Positions 24,461-31,695 of a DNA stretch of 46,067 bases are shown here, piece after piece. The notes beneath the pieces were generated by a model, which was given only the letters and a program-made list of their open reading frames with translations, did no database searches and was not told the origin of the DNA. Position 1 is the first letter of the stretch, and every line of letters starts with the position of its first letter. Location of the stretch: the NCBI GenBank assembly GCA_052033505.1, contig JBPOJN010000037.1:1-46067 (forward strand), in the 5' to 3' direction. The DNA comes from JBPOJN01 sp052033505. GTDB lineage: Bacteria; UBA10199; JACPAL01; GCA-016699445. The translations under genes and the position numbers were made by a program.

Positions 24461-25852
24461 TTAAGCAAACCTCGATTGTGTGGAGTTGATGCGAGCCATA
24501 GTGTCACCGACGCCTTTATTGATGTTTCCAAGCTCTTCCAACATGCCCATGACCGTCCTTAAAAACTCGGTCATCATCTGGCGCGTGCTGCTGATCTGGC
24601 TCGCCTGAGTGTTAAGGCTGGACAGCTGCCCCGCCGTTTCACTGCTGTTTCCCTTACCGGACAAGGAAGCCATTTTTTCGGATAGTTTTTCGGTTTGCTT
24701 GTCATAGACCTGCATCGCCTTCACGACCTGCGCCGCCACTTCCGACAGAGTCATGCGGGCCTTCTGCGTGCAGAGATTCAGGGCGCTGGTGATCGCATCG
24801 ACGTTGCCGGAAGCAATCATCGCAAGGAGCTGATTAATCATCGCTTCGATTTTGTTACCCTTCATGCGCGCGCTGCCACCCATCGACTGAATCGCAAAGC
24901 CAGTGCCGGTGAGATCACCGTAGCTTAAAGTCCCGCAGGCGCTCTCGGTTGTCAGAAGCTCTCCTCCACATCCACCAAAGCCTCCGATGCCGCCAAAACC
25001 TCCGAATCCTCCGATGGCTCCATAATCCACGCACGCAGGGCTCAAGCCCAACGCCGCGCCGGCGAACCGGCTCGAAACGCCCATTTTACCGAGAGCGCAA
25101 AAGGCTTCCGACGCCGCGGTGGAAGCGGTAGTTACGGTATTGGCAATTTTTTCAATCTTGGCAGCCGTACCCGATTTCTCGAGCGACCTCGCGCGCGACT
25201 GATAATCGGCGTCGACTTTTTTCAAGGACGCGAGAGCGGATTTCGCCTGAGGATCGTCCCCATGCTCCCGCATGACCTTCTGAGATAAATCATGGAATTC
25301 TTGGTAGGTCTGAGGGGCTTTTCCATCATTAAAGCCCGCTAGAAAATTGGCATAAGAAGACGAGGAAACTTCGTCGTTTAATTCTTTGTATTCGGGACGG
25401 GCTCCGTCACCGGAGGGAAATAAAGCCCAATCCGGAGTGGCGGTCTTGGCTCCCGCTTTAGGAGCTGCCTCTGCGGAAACATGGTCGGCCTTCGCCTCTC
25501 TCGCCGCGTCGACGGGATGCTGCTCGATATCCGAGTAGGGGTCGATCGGTTTGGCTCCGGCTTTGGGTTTAGCCCCGGACTTACCTGTTTGCTGATTACG
25601 ATTCGCCTTAGTGGTGGGCTTACCCTTAACATTCGTATTATCCGCCGCTTGCTGAGTGCTGTTTTTCCCAACGCCCAAAGGGTTGATAATCAAGTCCAAA
25701 ACATTATTATTTGATGCAGAGGGAGCAGCCGCAGGAGTTGTCGCTGCAGGGACAGGCGTGGCAGTTGCAGGCGCAACCTGACCAGCCCCGCCAAACAGAC
25801 CAAACCCATCCCCCGGCATTTCCTTGCGACCTTCAAATCCCCAGAAATCCAT
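24461..25852 (-). CDS. Protein A, first gene of the island, with the shared A/B C-terminal module
   Basis: Not recognised by name. The 463 residues begin with a low-complexity, Ala/Pro/Thr/Lys-rich part (about 22-135), typical of a disordered export-competent N-terminus. There is then a helical part and a Gly/Phe segment at 278-297 (repeated GFGG and GCGG). The module FAIQSMGG... occupies 319-463 and is paralogous to the end of protein B. No cleavable signal peptide is seen. AGGAGA lies 7 bases before ATG 25852. Being the first gene of five on one strand, it probably defines the promoter of the island. A type III secretion substrate or translocator is the working idea, inferred from the downstream chaperones. 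Confidence 0.75.
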   Translation of the reverse strand: MDFWGFEGRKEMPGDGFGLFGGAGQVAPATATPVPAATTPAAAPSASNNNVLDLIINPLGVGKNSTQQAADNTNVKGKPTTKANRNQQTGKSGAKPKAGAKPIDPYSDIEQHPVDAAREAKADHVSAEAAPKAGAKTATPDWALFPSGDGARPEYKELNDEVSSSSYANFLAGFNDGKAPQTYQEFHDLSQKVMREHGDDPQAKSALASLKKVDADYQSRARSLEKSGTAAKIEKIANTVTTASTAASEAFCALGKMGVSSRFAGAALGLSPACVDYGAIGGFGGFGGIGGFGGCGGELLTTESACGTLSYGDLTGTGFAIQSMGGSARMKGNKIEAMINQLLAMIASGNVDAITSALNLCTQKARMTLSEVAAQVVKAMQVYDKQTEKLSEKMASLSGKGNSSETAGQLSSLNTQASQISSTRQMMTEFLRTVMGMLEELGNINKGVGDTMARINSTQSRFA

Positions 25853-25867
25853 AGCTTTTCTCCTAAT

Positions 25868-25909
25868 GACTCACCGCGTCTTAATCGGGTGCTGGTTGGG
25901 AAGTGAGTC
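25868..25909. promoter_or_regulatory. Short inverted repeat upstream of the island
   Basis: Arms GACTCAC (25868-25874) and GTGAGTC (25903-25909) are perfect complements separated by 28 bases. They lie 16-57 bases upstream of the ATG of protein A, in the only long gap (25853-26048) before the island. They could be an operator or leader structure. I cannot place a convincing promoter; nothing else is evident in the gap. Confidence 0.3.
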
Positions 25910-26048
25910 TCTTAGGGTTATGATCGGCTTAGGAGGGCTATCCAGTTGTGTTTAGGGAGTTTTTTGACGAAGAGCGGAAAATTTTCATTGAGGCATGAAA
26001 AGAGTGTGTTAGGGGACTCGTCCCGATTTGAAGAGTGAAGGAAAGTAC

Positions 26049-26121
26049 GGGGACGTAGCTCAGCTGGGAGAGCGCGACAATGGCATTGTCGAGGTCAGGG
26101 GTTCGATCCCCCTCGTCTCCA
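26049..26121 (+). tRNA. tRNA-Ala (anticodon GGC)
   Basis: The 73 bases fold into a full cloverleaf with no gap. The acceptor stem GGGGACG pairs with CGTCTCC and includes the G3-U70 pair that marks alanine tRNAs. The D-arm is GCTC/GAGC, the anticodon stem CGACA/TGTCG, the loop ATGGCAT with anticodon GGC, and the T-arm AGGGG/CCCCT with TTCGATC. The discriminator base is A73 and no CCA is encoded. It is an isolated plus-strand gene between two minus-strand operons. Confidence 0.97.
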
Positions 26122-26125
26122 CATT

Positions 26126-26647
26126 TTAATCCGTAAGCCCGGCAGTATCCGATCCGGGTCCACCCCAAGTTTCTTTTAAAACCGTTACCGCCATCACCAG
26201 ATAGGCCAGGATCATTCCCCCGCCGCCAAAATACAGAAGGTACATGAAGCCCGCGGAGACGTCGCGGATAAGCCAGGGTGCGAGATTCATCGAAAAGCTC
26301 GCCACAAACGATAAAACGATCCAAAAAATCCGAAATCCTTCGGAGACGGCCGTCAAGGCGAACAGCAGTCCCATAACCGCTAAAATTACCGGCTGGCTGA
26401 ACGTGTGCACGTGAGCGACCGACACGAGGGCCGTATCGCTCTGCGGAGGGTACATGTCGGGTTCCTGCTCAACTCCTCGAAAATAAGCGATGGCTTTTTG
26501 GCGATTGAAATCACTACGATCGTGCACCTGAAGAAGCGACACCCCGTACCCGAAGCCGATCGCGAGCGTGACCAACGTGATCAAGACCTTAAGAGGTCGC
26601 GAACAGAAACTAAGGCGAAACGTTTTTTTGGGATCCATAAAAAACAT
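26126..26647 (-). CDS. Small membrane protein of the iron operon
   Basis: This 173-residue protein has four predicted membrane helices, around residues 20-40, 82-103, 105-122 and 133-155. A loop HVHTFSQP at 79-86 has two histidines that could bind a metal or heme. I do not recognise a named family. It overlaps the FMN-binding gene by 38 bases; ATG 26647 and ATG 26638 are both possible starts. Being last in the fur/FTR1 operon suggests a role in metal uptake or the redox step linked to it. Confidence 0.75.
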   Translation of the reverse strand: MFFMDPKKTFRLSFCSRPLKVLITLVTLAIGFGYGVSLLQVHDRSDFNRQKAIAYFRGVEQEPDMYPPQSDTALVSVAHVHTFSQPVILAVMGLLFALTAVSEGFRIFWIVLSFVASFSMNLAPWLIRDVSAGFMYLLYFGGGGMILAYLVMAVTVLKETWGGPGSDTAGLTD

Positions 26648-27179
26648 TCCATACCGCCAAATCTCTTTTCACGCCTAAAGTCAATGCACGCGACGACAGC
26701 GTAGCGCCTGACATATTGGTTACGTCTTGTCCGAGCCTCAAAGGATCCTGTCCGGTTTTGCCATTATACTGATCGAGAAACTTCCTCTGCTTCACTTCAT
26801 CTCCGTGGGCTTCGCGATAGACCAAGATCTCGACAGACTTCACGCGGCCGTCGGGAGTGATGACCGTCATGAAGGTAATGGGCTGGGTTTTGCCGATTTC
26901 GTTGTCGATCACAGCATAGCCCAAAACTCCCGCCCTGCCCTCGCCACCGTCACCCGCAGAACCGATGTAGAAATTCCAATCCGTCTTCGCCAGATTGCCC
27001 CCGATGGATTTTTCGACCGCTTTCTTCTGATCGGGATTCAACTTCTGCGTGACCGAGGTCACCTGCTTCGCGCCATGAAATGCAAGCTTCAGGGCTTCTT
27101 CCGGTTTTAGGAAAACAGTTTCGGCGTGGGCGGGCAGCGCGACCAAAAACAAAAAGCCCAGGAGGATTTTTCGTATCAT
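26610..27179 (-). CDS. FMN-binding domain protein
   Basis: The 189-residue protein has a signal peptide ending at ALPAHA (residue 19) and one FMN-binding domain. NMSGATLSSRAL contains the SGAT motif at which RnfG/NqrC-type domains carry covalently linked FMN via Thr. It is therefore a periplasmic flavoprotein, likely moving electrons across to a partner. It lies between the porin-like gene (1-base gap) and the small membrane gene (overlap). In this iron operon it may reduce ferric iron for the FTR1 permease; that role is inferred from context. Confidence 0.88.
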   Translation of the reverse strand: MIRKILLGFLFLVALPAHAETVFLKPEEALKLAFHGAKQVTSVTQKLNPDQKKAVEKSIGGNLAKTDWNFYIGSAGDGGEGRAGVLGYAVIDNEIGKTQPITFMTVITPDGRVKSVEILVYREAHGDEVKQRKFLDQYNGKTGQDPLRLGQDVTNMSGATLSSRALTLGVKRDLAVWNVFYGSQKNVSP

Positions 27180-27180
27180 T

Positions 27181-28446
27181 TTAGTAATAGAACCCGACGC
27201 CTACGTTGAATTGATCCACGCCGCCGTTGGCCTTGTTCCAATTCATCATATAATCCGCCTTGATCGCGACCTGGGGAATCGGCAGATAGGAAGCGCCGAA
27301 GGTAAGCACGCTGCGGTCATTAGCAGGATTTTTACCGAAGCCGGTGGGCATTTTGAATTGCGTATCAATGTCCTCATAACGCACGAACACGACGGCGTCA
27401 TGGCTCGTCTGCGGCAATAAATGATGGAAGACGTGGTAAGCGCCCTCGAGATACCATCCGATCGCTTCGGTCGGAACGAAGTCGACGAACGTCGGATCCA
27501 GAGTCGTCATGAAGGAATTGATGTTCCCGGCGTCCGTCAAATGCGTGAATGCGAACGCCCCATCGAGCTCGAATCCTTGAAAAACGTATTTCGCGTCAGC
27601 TTCGAGCAGCGTTAAGAGCCCGCCGTCGATCGCGGATTCGCCCTGGCCTGTATTCCCAAAAACGAACGACGTGCCTAAGCGCAAACCCTTCACGCCGCGG
27701 TATTGAAGCCGTCCGGAGGCGCCCCAATCGCGTGCGATCTGTTCCCCGATGCCACCACGCCCGCCGCGGATCCCTTCACTTCCGGTAAAACCGCCTTCGA
27801 TCGCGCTGCCGCTGAGCCGTACGGCGGCCGGCATCGACATGAAATAGAGCTGATAATCAAAATCTCCGGCGAATTTGCCGAAGATTCCCGCGCCCGCTTC
27901 CTGCCAAGATGTCGGGATAATGAGACGATAAAGCTCGGGTCTTTCCACGCTGTAAAACGTCGGGGGTTCGTGGTGTTGATTGTAGATACCGACTGGCACT
28001 AAGAAGGCTCCGGCGCGAATATTCATCCAAGGCCGGATCTTGAAATCCAATTGCGCAAACTCCAACTCAGGCTCTTTGAACGCGTGCTCGAAATCCACTT
28101 CTGATCGGAACTCCAACCAATCCGTAAAATCGTACCCTAAGCCTAAGACCAAACGATGGAAGTCGACTTCGTTTTTCGAGGGACCGATGAGGCCGTTATA
28201 ATGCAGCTCGCCGTATCCGAAGAGATGAAATTTCCCGAAATTGCCTAAACGCTTCAACCCTTCTTCATCAACGACGTCTTCTTCGAGCTGACCTTTGGGA
28301 ACGATGATTTTAGGCTCCCCTTCCACCGGCTCTTGAATAGCCTGTACGTTTTTGCGCGAAGATGGGGTCGCGGATTTGGCATGGGCGACACCGGACAAGC
28401 CCACGGCGAGGTTAAGGGCCATGGCAAACGAAATGATCTTTTTCAT
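27181..28446 (-). CDS. Porin-like outer-membrane beta-barrel protein
   Basis: The 421-residue protein starts with a signal peptide (MKKIISFAMALNL, cleavage near VAHA), then a Lys/Glu-rich stretch. A barrel of alternating hydrophobic and polar strands follows, ending with VGVGFYY, an aromatic C-terminus typical of outer-membrane proteins. It resembles OprO/OprP-like or other phosphate-selective-type porins only loosely. ATG 28446 follows GGAGAG; a frame from 28536 adds 30 residues ahead of the signal. It is in the iron operon between the FTR1 permease gene and the FMN-binding gene, so it may let iron species or a ligand enter the periplasm. Confidence 0.8.
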   Translation of the reverse strand: MKKIISFAMALNLAVGLSGVAHAKSATPSSRKNVQAIQEPVEGEPKIIVPKGQLEEDVVDEEGLKRLGNFGKFHLFGYGELHYNGLIGPSKNEVDFHRLVLGLGYDFTDWLEFRSEVDFEHAFKEPELEFAQLDFKIRPWMNIRAGAFLVPVGIYNQHHEPPTFYSVERPELYRLIIPTSWQEAGAGIFGKFAGDFDYQLYFMSMPAAVRLSGSAIEGGFTGSEGIRGGRGGIGEQIARDWGASGRLQYRGVKGLRLGTSFVFGNTGQGESAIDGGLLTLLEADAKYVFQGFELDGAFAFTHLTDAGNINSFMTTLDPTFVDFVPTEAIGWYLEGAYHVFHHLLPQTSHDAVVFVRYEDIDTQFKMPTGFGKNPANDRSVLTFGASYLPIPQVAIKADYMMNWNKANGGVDQFNVGVGFYY

Positions 28447-28480
28447 TCTCTCTCCTTTAAATTTCGATTCATGGAATTCT

Positions 28481-29242
28481 TTAAGCGTGGATTTTTTTAC
28501 TATCGAAGACGTGGGCCCAGAGATGCGCAGAGACAAGCCATAAAGCGGTACCGCCGACCATGAGGACTGAGAACCATTGGCCGTAGATGCCGTAGGGCGA
28601 GTATGGCTCGGTCAGTTCATGCCAATATTCGCTATTCGGAATGACGCCGGCCTCCGCGAATTCATGAAAGGCGTAAATCGCGACCTGCACCATGAAGAGC
28701 ATCAGAAAGACGCCTGTCACACGGAAAAAAAGTTTGAGATTGATCGCGTGGCTGTAACGCACCCAAATCCAAGAGACGACGCTCGCTGCGGCGAGCCCCA
28801 AAAAAATTCCGGTCAGCACGCCCGAATCCCGCACCTGCAGCAGCATTAATGCGGTTTCCATGCCTTCGCGCGCGATCATGACCAGAGTAAATAAAAAGAC
28901 GCCCAAAAAAGCCCAGCCTCCGGGGCGATTGCCCGAGACCGACTCAAGCTTCGCGTGGATTTCCTGCTTCATGCGCGGAGCGGCTTTCCACATGTGAATC
29001 ACCAGCGATCCCACGAGCACGATCGTGACCGAACCCAAGATCGCTTCCCATAAAGCCTGGTTGACGCCTTTCATGAGGATAAAGCCAAGTCCGAAGCTAG
29101 CCAGTACCGCGACGACGCTCCCCAAAAAAACGGCGCCTCTCAAAGCACGGCGGCCCGTCGTTTCCAAATAAGATAAGATAATGGCAACGATCAGGAACGA
29201 CTCGAATCCTTCTCTCAAAAGCATCAGAAAAGACTGCAACAT
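28481..29242 (-). CDS. FTR1-family iron permease
   Basis: The 253 residues form a seven-helix permease. Both REGxE iron-binding motifs are present: LLREGFESFLIV near the N-terminus and IAREGMETALML around residue 130. These glutamates carry Fe3+ through FTR1/EfeU-type permeases. ATG 29242 starts 2 bases after the fur stop; the frame from 29392 would run through fur. It is the main transporter of the operon. Fungal FTR1 needs a ferroxidase; bacterial EfeU uses EfeO/EfeB, neither of which is seen here. Confidence 0.92.
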   Translation of the reverse strand: MLQSFLMLLREGFESFLIVAIILSYLETTGRRALRGAVFLGSVVAVLASFGLGFILMKGVNQALWEAILGSVTIVLVGSLVIHMWKAAPRMKQEIHAKLESVSGNRPGGWAFLGVFLFTLVMIAREGMETALMLLQVRDSGVLTGIFLGLAAASVVSWIWVRYSHAINLKLFFRVTGVFLMLFMVQVAIYAFHEFAEAGVIPNSEYWHELTEPYSPYGIYGQWFSVLMVGGTALWLVSAHLWAHVFDSKKIHA

Positions 29243-29244
29243 GG

Positions 29245-29682
29245 TTACCCCTTGTCCGCGCAGGACTCGCAATATCCGTACAATTCCATCTTGTGGTGAA
29301 CGAGGCGGTATTTGTATTTGCGGCAGACTTTTTCCTGCAACGCCTCGATCTCGTCGTTTTCGAACTCGACGATGTCTCCGCAATTCAAGCAAATGATATG
29401 GTCATGATGATGGTCGGTGACGTGTTCGAACCTCGCGTGCCCCTCGCCGAACTGGCGTTTCAGCGCAAGCCCCGACTCCGTGAGAAGCTTCATGGTCCGG
29501 TAAACCGTGGCATATCCGATCTTCGAATCCAGGCGTTTGACCTGGGCCCAAAGCTCTTCGACGCTCAAATGCTCGTGTTTTTTGAAGAACTCACGCACGA
29601 TCATGTCGCGCTGGCGCGTGGATTTGAGGCCTTTTTTACCGATATAGTCCTGATACCGCTCGACCATGTTTTCTTCGTGCAT
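29245..29682 (-). CDS. fur: Fur-family transcriptional regulator
   Basis: The 145 residues show the Fur DNA-binding winged helix (KSTRQRDMIVREFF..., IGYATVYRTMKLL), the metal site HHHDHIICLNCGDIVEF and a C-terminal CESC zinc motif. It represses iron genes when bound to Fe2+. It is the first gene of a five-gene iron operon and has a near-consensus Fur box ahead of it at 29717-29735, implying autoregulation. Zur or Mur cannot be ruled out from sequence, but the downstream FTR1 gene favours iron. Confidence 0.93.
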   Translation of the reverse strand: MHEENMVERYQDYIGKKGLKSTRQRDMIVREFFKKHEHLSVEELWAQVKRLDSKIGYATVYRTMKLLTESGLALKRQFGEGHARFEHVTDHHHDHIICLNCGDIVEFENDEIEALQEKVCRKYKYRLVHHKMELYGYCESCADKG

Positions 29683-29716
29683 GCGTCTCTCCCCGATAAA
29701 ATGGGTAATGGCGGCC

Positions 29717-29747
29717 GATATTGATAATTATTTTCAATTAAGGTCAA
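29717..29747 (-). promoter_or_regulatory. Fur box and -35 element ahead of the iron operon
   Basis: On the plus strand 29717-29735 reads GATATTGATAATTATTTTC, matching 16 of 19 bases of the Fur consensus GATAATGATAATCATTATC. On the minus strand TTGACC (29742-29747 reversed) is a good -35 box, placing the Fur box over the -10 region. The Fur gene starts at 29682. Metal-bound Fur would block this promoter. Confidence 0.85.
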
Positions 29748-29776
29748 GGGCAAAAACTTTAAGGGCTCTTAACGAA

Positions 29777-30592
29777 TCATTTTTTGTATTCTTGTAAGGC
29801 CTGGGGAAGCAAAGCTTCGAGCGTCTTGGCCCTCTGGCAATTGGAAGGATGTGAGGCGTAAAGACTAGAGGCGTTTCCACCCTTCTTTTGGCAGGCACGA
29901 TACCAGACGTCGACCGCGGCTTGCGGGTTGTAGCCGGCCTTGGCCATATACATAAGCCCGATGCGGTCGGCTTCGGATTCGTTGCTGCGGCTGTAATAAG
30001 GCAGGTAGAGATTCACGCCTTCGACGATGGCTTGGCGGAAGGCATTTTGTATCGTCCCCGCCCCCGAAGAAGAAATCGCCGAAATGGCGATTTGACCCGC
30101 GGCCATGAAGGTTAAGTTGCGGCTTAACGACTCACTGACGTGCCGCGCGGTCGCATGCGCGATTTCGTGGGAGAGAACCGCGGCGATTTCGTCTTCTTTG
30201 TCCGGACGCACGAGGCCTTTTTTAGGATCGAAAAGCCCCGAATACACCATGACCTTTCCGCCGGGCGCACACCAGGCGTTCACGACGTCGGCCTGTGCAT
30301 AATGCGCTTCGTAAGGAAACTCGGGATAATGCGAAACGGCCGCGATCCGGCGCGTGATCTCGCGGATCTTCTTCGTCATGACGGGATCCGCTGCTTCATC
30401 AATCTTCTTCCCTTTTTTTTCATCTTTCTTCAGGGCCTGAAGCTGCTCGCTCAAGACTTGATCGCCCAGCTTGATGTCTTCCTGGAGTGAGAACCAATTG
30501 TAGGATTTCTTGCCGGTCACCAAGTCTCGGGCACAACCAGCACAAAGCAGGGAAACGGTCAGAAAAACAAAAAACTTACGGGTGTGCGACAT
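29777..30592 (-). CDS. M48-family metalloprotease lipoprotein
   Basis: The 271-residue protein begins with a signal and lipobox LCAGC. The zinc motif HEIAH sits in VLSHEIAHATARHV and the third ligand Glu in ESEADRIGLMYM. M48 proteases of the BepA/LoiP type act on outer-membrane proteins in the periplasm. ATG 30592 lies inside the end of the thioredoxin gene (overlap 17 bases). The longer frame from 30676 adds residues with no signal. The C-terminus carries the conserved YASHPSNCQRAKTLE block. It is the last gene of a line running down from the ribosomal cluster. Confidence 0.93.
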   Translation of the reverse strand: MSHTRKFFVFLTVSLLCAGCARDLVTGKKSYNWFSLQEDIKLGDQVLSEQLQALKKDEKKGKKIDEAADPVMTKKIREITRRIAAVSHYPEFPYEAHYAQADVVNAWCAPGGKVMVYSGLFDPKKGLVRPDKEDEIAAVLSHEIAHATARHVSESLSRNLTFMAAGQIAISAISSSGAGTIQNAFRQAIVEGVNLYLPYYSRSNESEADRIGLMYMAKAGYNPQAAVDVWYRACQKKGGNASSLYASHPSNCQRAKTLEALLPQALQEYKK

Positions 30593-31091
30593 GGCTTTCG
30601 ATCTCCCGGACGATGTCATCGTCCAACCAATCCTGAGGACCGATGTATTTTCGGAGGATGCGACCTTGAGGGTCAATCAAATAAGTTTCGGGGAGCTGGT
30701 AAGTGCCGTACAGGGCTGCCGTATCGCCGCGCGGATCGAAAAGGATGGGCAAAGTCAGGGGCATTCTTTTCAAAAAAAACCCGACATTCTCGGATTTTTC
30801 GTCGAGGTTCACGGTCAGCACTTGAAAATTTGGGCCGGAGAGACGTTGATGAAGCTTTTCCAGAGACGGCATTTCTTGGACGCAAGGGGGACACCAGGTC
30901 GCCCAAAAATTCAATAAGACGGTTTTTCCACGGTAGTTTTCGAGGCCGATTGGCCCTGTCGAAGAGTAGAGCGTGAATACAGGAGCTTTGTCGCCGGGCT
31001 GTAGGCCTTCGGAGTGGCGTGAAACGTAATAAAAATAAACTCCGGCCGCGAGCGCGAGAAGGAACAGGAAGTAGCGGCTTCTATTGATCAC
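30576..31091 (-). CDS. TlpA/ResA-like membrane-anchored thioredoxin
   Basis: The 171 residues have an N-terminal membrane anchor (about 6-24) and a thioredoxin fold with WCPPC in LLNFWATWCPPCVQEMPSL. The PxPxT-like cis-Pro segment is YQLPETYLI. Proteins of this type reduce periplasmic disulfides, often in c-type cytochrome assembly. The start is GTG 31091, which lies 11 bases inside rplQ; the end overlaps the M48 gene by 17 bases. This nests the gene between a ribosomal gene and a protease, implying co-translation with both. Confidence 0.92.
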   Translation of the reverse strand: MINRSRYFLFLLALAAGVYFYYVSRHSEGLQPGDKAPVFTLYSSTGPIGLENYRGKTVLLNFWATWCPPCVQEMPSLEKLHQRLSGPNFQVLTVNLDEKSENVGFFLKRMPLTLPILFDPRGDTAALYGTYQLPETYLIDPQGRILRKYIGPQDWLDDDIVREIESHVAHP

Positions 31092-31653
31092 TCTTCTTCT
31101 TCCGGCCGAAGAGTTTCTTTAGGCCGCCTGATTTTTCGCCTTTTTCGGCCTTCTTCTCCGCTTTTTCAGCCTTTCCGCTGGAGGCGGATTTGGCTTTTTT
31201 CTCGGGTTTTTCCGCTTTGGCTTTCTTTTCGGCCTTTTTCTCGGCTTTTTTCTTAGGTTCTTCCTCTTCCTCTTTTTCGACCTTCGGAGCGGGAAGCTGG
31301 TACCCTAAGTATTCGATCGCTGCCATTTCGGCGGAGTCGCCGCGGCGGAAACCGTATTTGTAGATGCGCGTGTAGCCGCCGTTGCGATCGGCGAACCGAC
31401 CAGAGAGGCCGTTGAAAAGTTTTTTCAAGGCTTCCGGATTTTGGATGATACGGGCCGCTTGGCGGCGGGCGTGCAACGTGCCTTCTTTGCCCCAAGTGAT
31501 CAGCTCGTCCGCGAGGCGGCGCAATTCTTTCGCTTTCGGCAGCGTGGTTTCGATCCTCTCGGCCAAAATCAACGCCGTGGCCAAGCTTCTCAAAAGCGCC
31601 CTGCGATGACTCGCCGAACGTCCCAATTTCCGATGATCTACAAGATGTCTCAT
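31081..31653 (-). CDS. rplQ: Ribosomal protein L17 with long C-terminal Lys/Glu extension
   Basis: The first 120 or so residues are standard L17 (MRHLVDHRKLGRSASHRRAL..., RNGGYTRIYKYGFRRGD). The remaining 70 are a lysine/glutamate/alanine-rich tail with repeated KKAEK units. L17 is usually 115-130 residues, so at 190 this is long. It binds 23S rRNA near the exit tunnel. It is the last ribosomal gene of the cluster, and its stop overlaps the start of the TlpA gene. Confidence 0.96.
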   Translation of the reverse strand: MRHLVDHRKLGRSASHRRALLRSLATALILAERIETTLPKAKELRRLADELITWGKEGTLHARRQAARIIQNPEALKKLFNGLSGRFADRNGGYTRIYKYGFRRGDSAEMAAIEYLGYQLPAPKVEKEEEEEPKKKAEKKAEKKAKAEKPEKKAKSASSGKAEKAEKKAEKGEKSGGLKKLFGRKKKSDQ

Positions 31654-31695
31654 ATGCTTTTCCGGTTACCTTAAATCGTTACGTGAAACTGTGGC

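Noticed and set aside
24959..25018. Transmembrane helix of a translocator in protein A
   Set aside because: The Gly/Phe segment has too few bulky hydrophobic residues and is only about 20 long; I call it a linker.
26049..26121. Integration site for a mobile element at the tRNA gene
   Set aside because: No integrase and no duplicated tRNA 3' end were seen nearby in the window.
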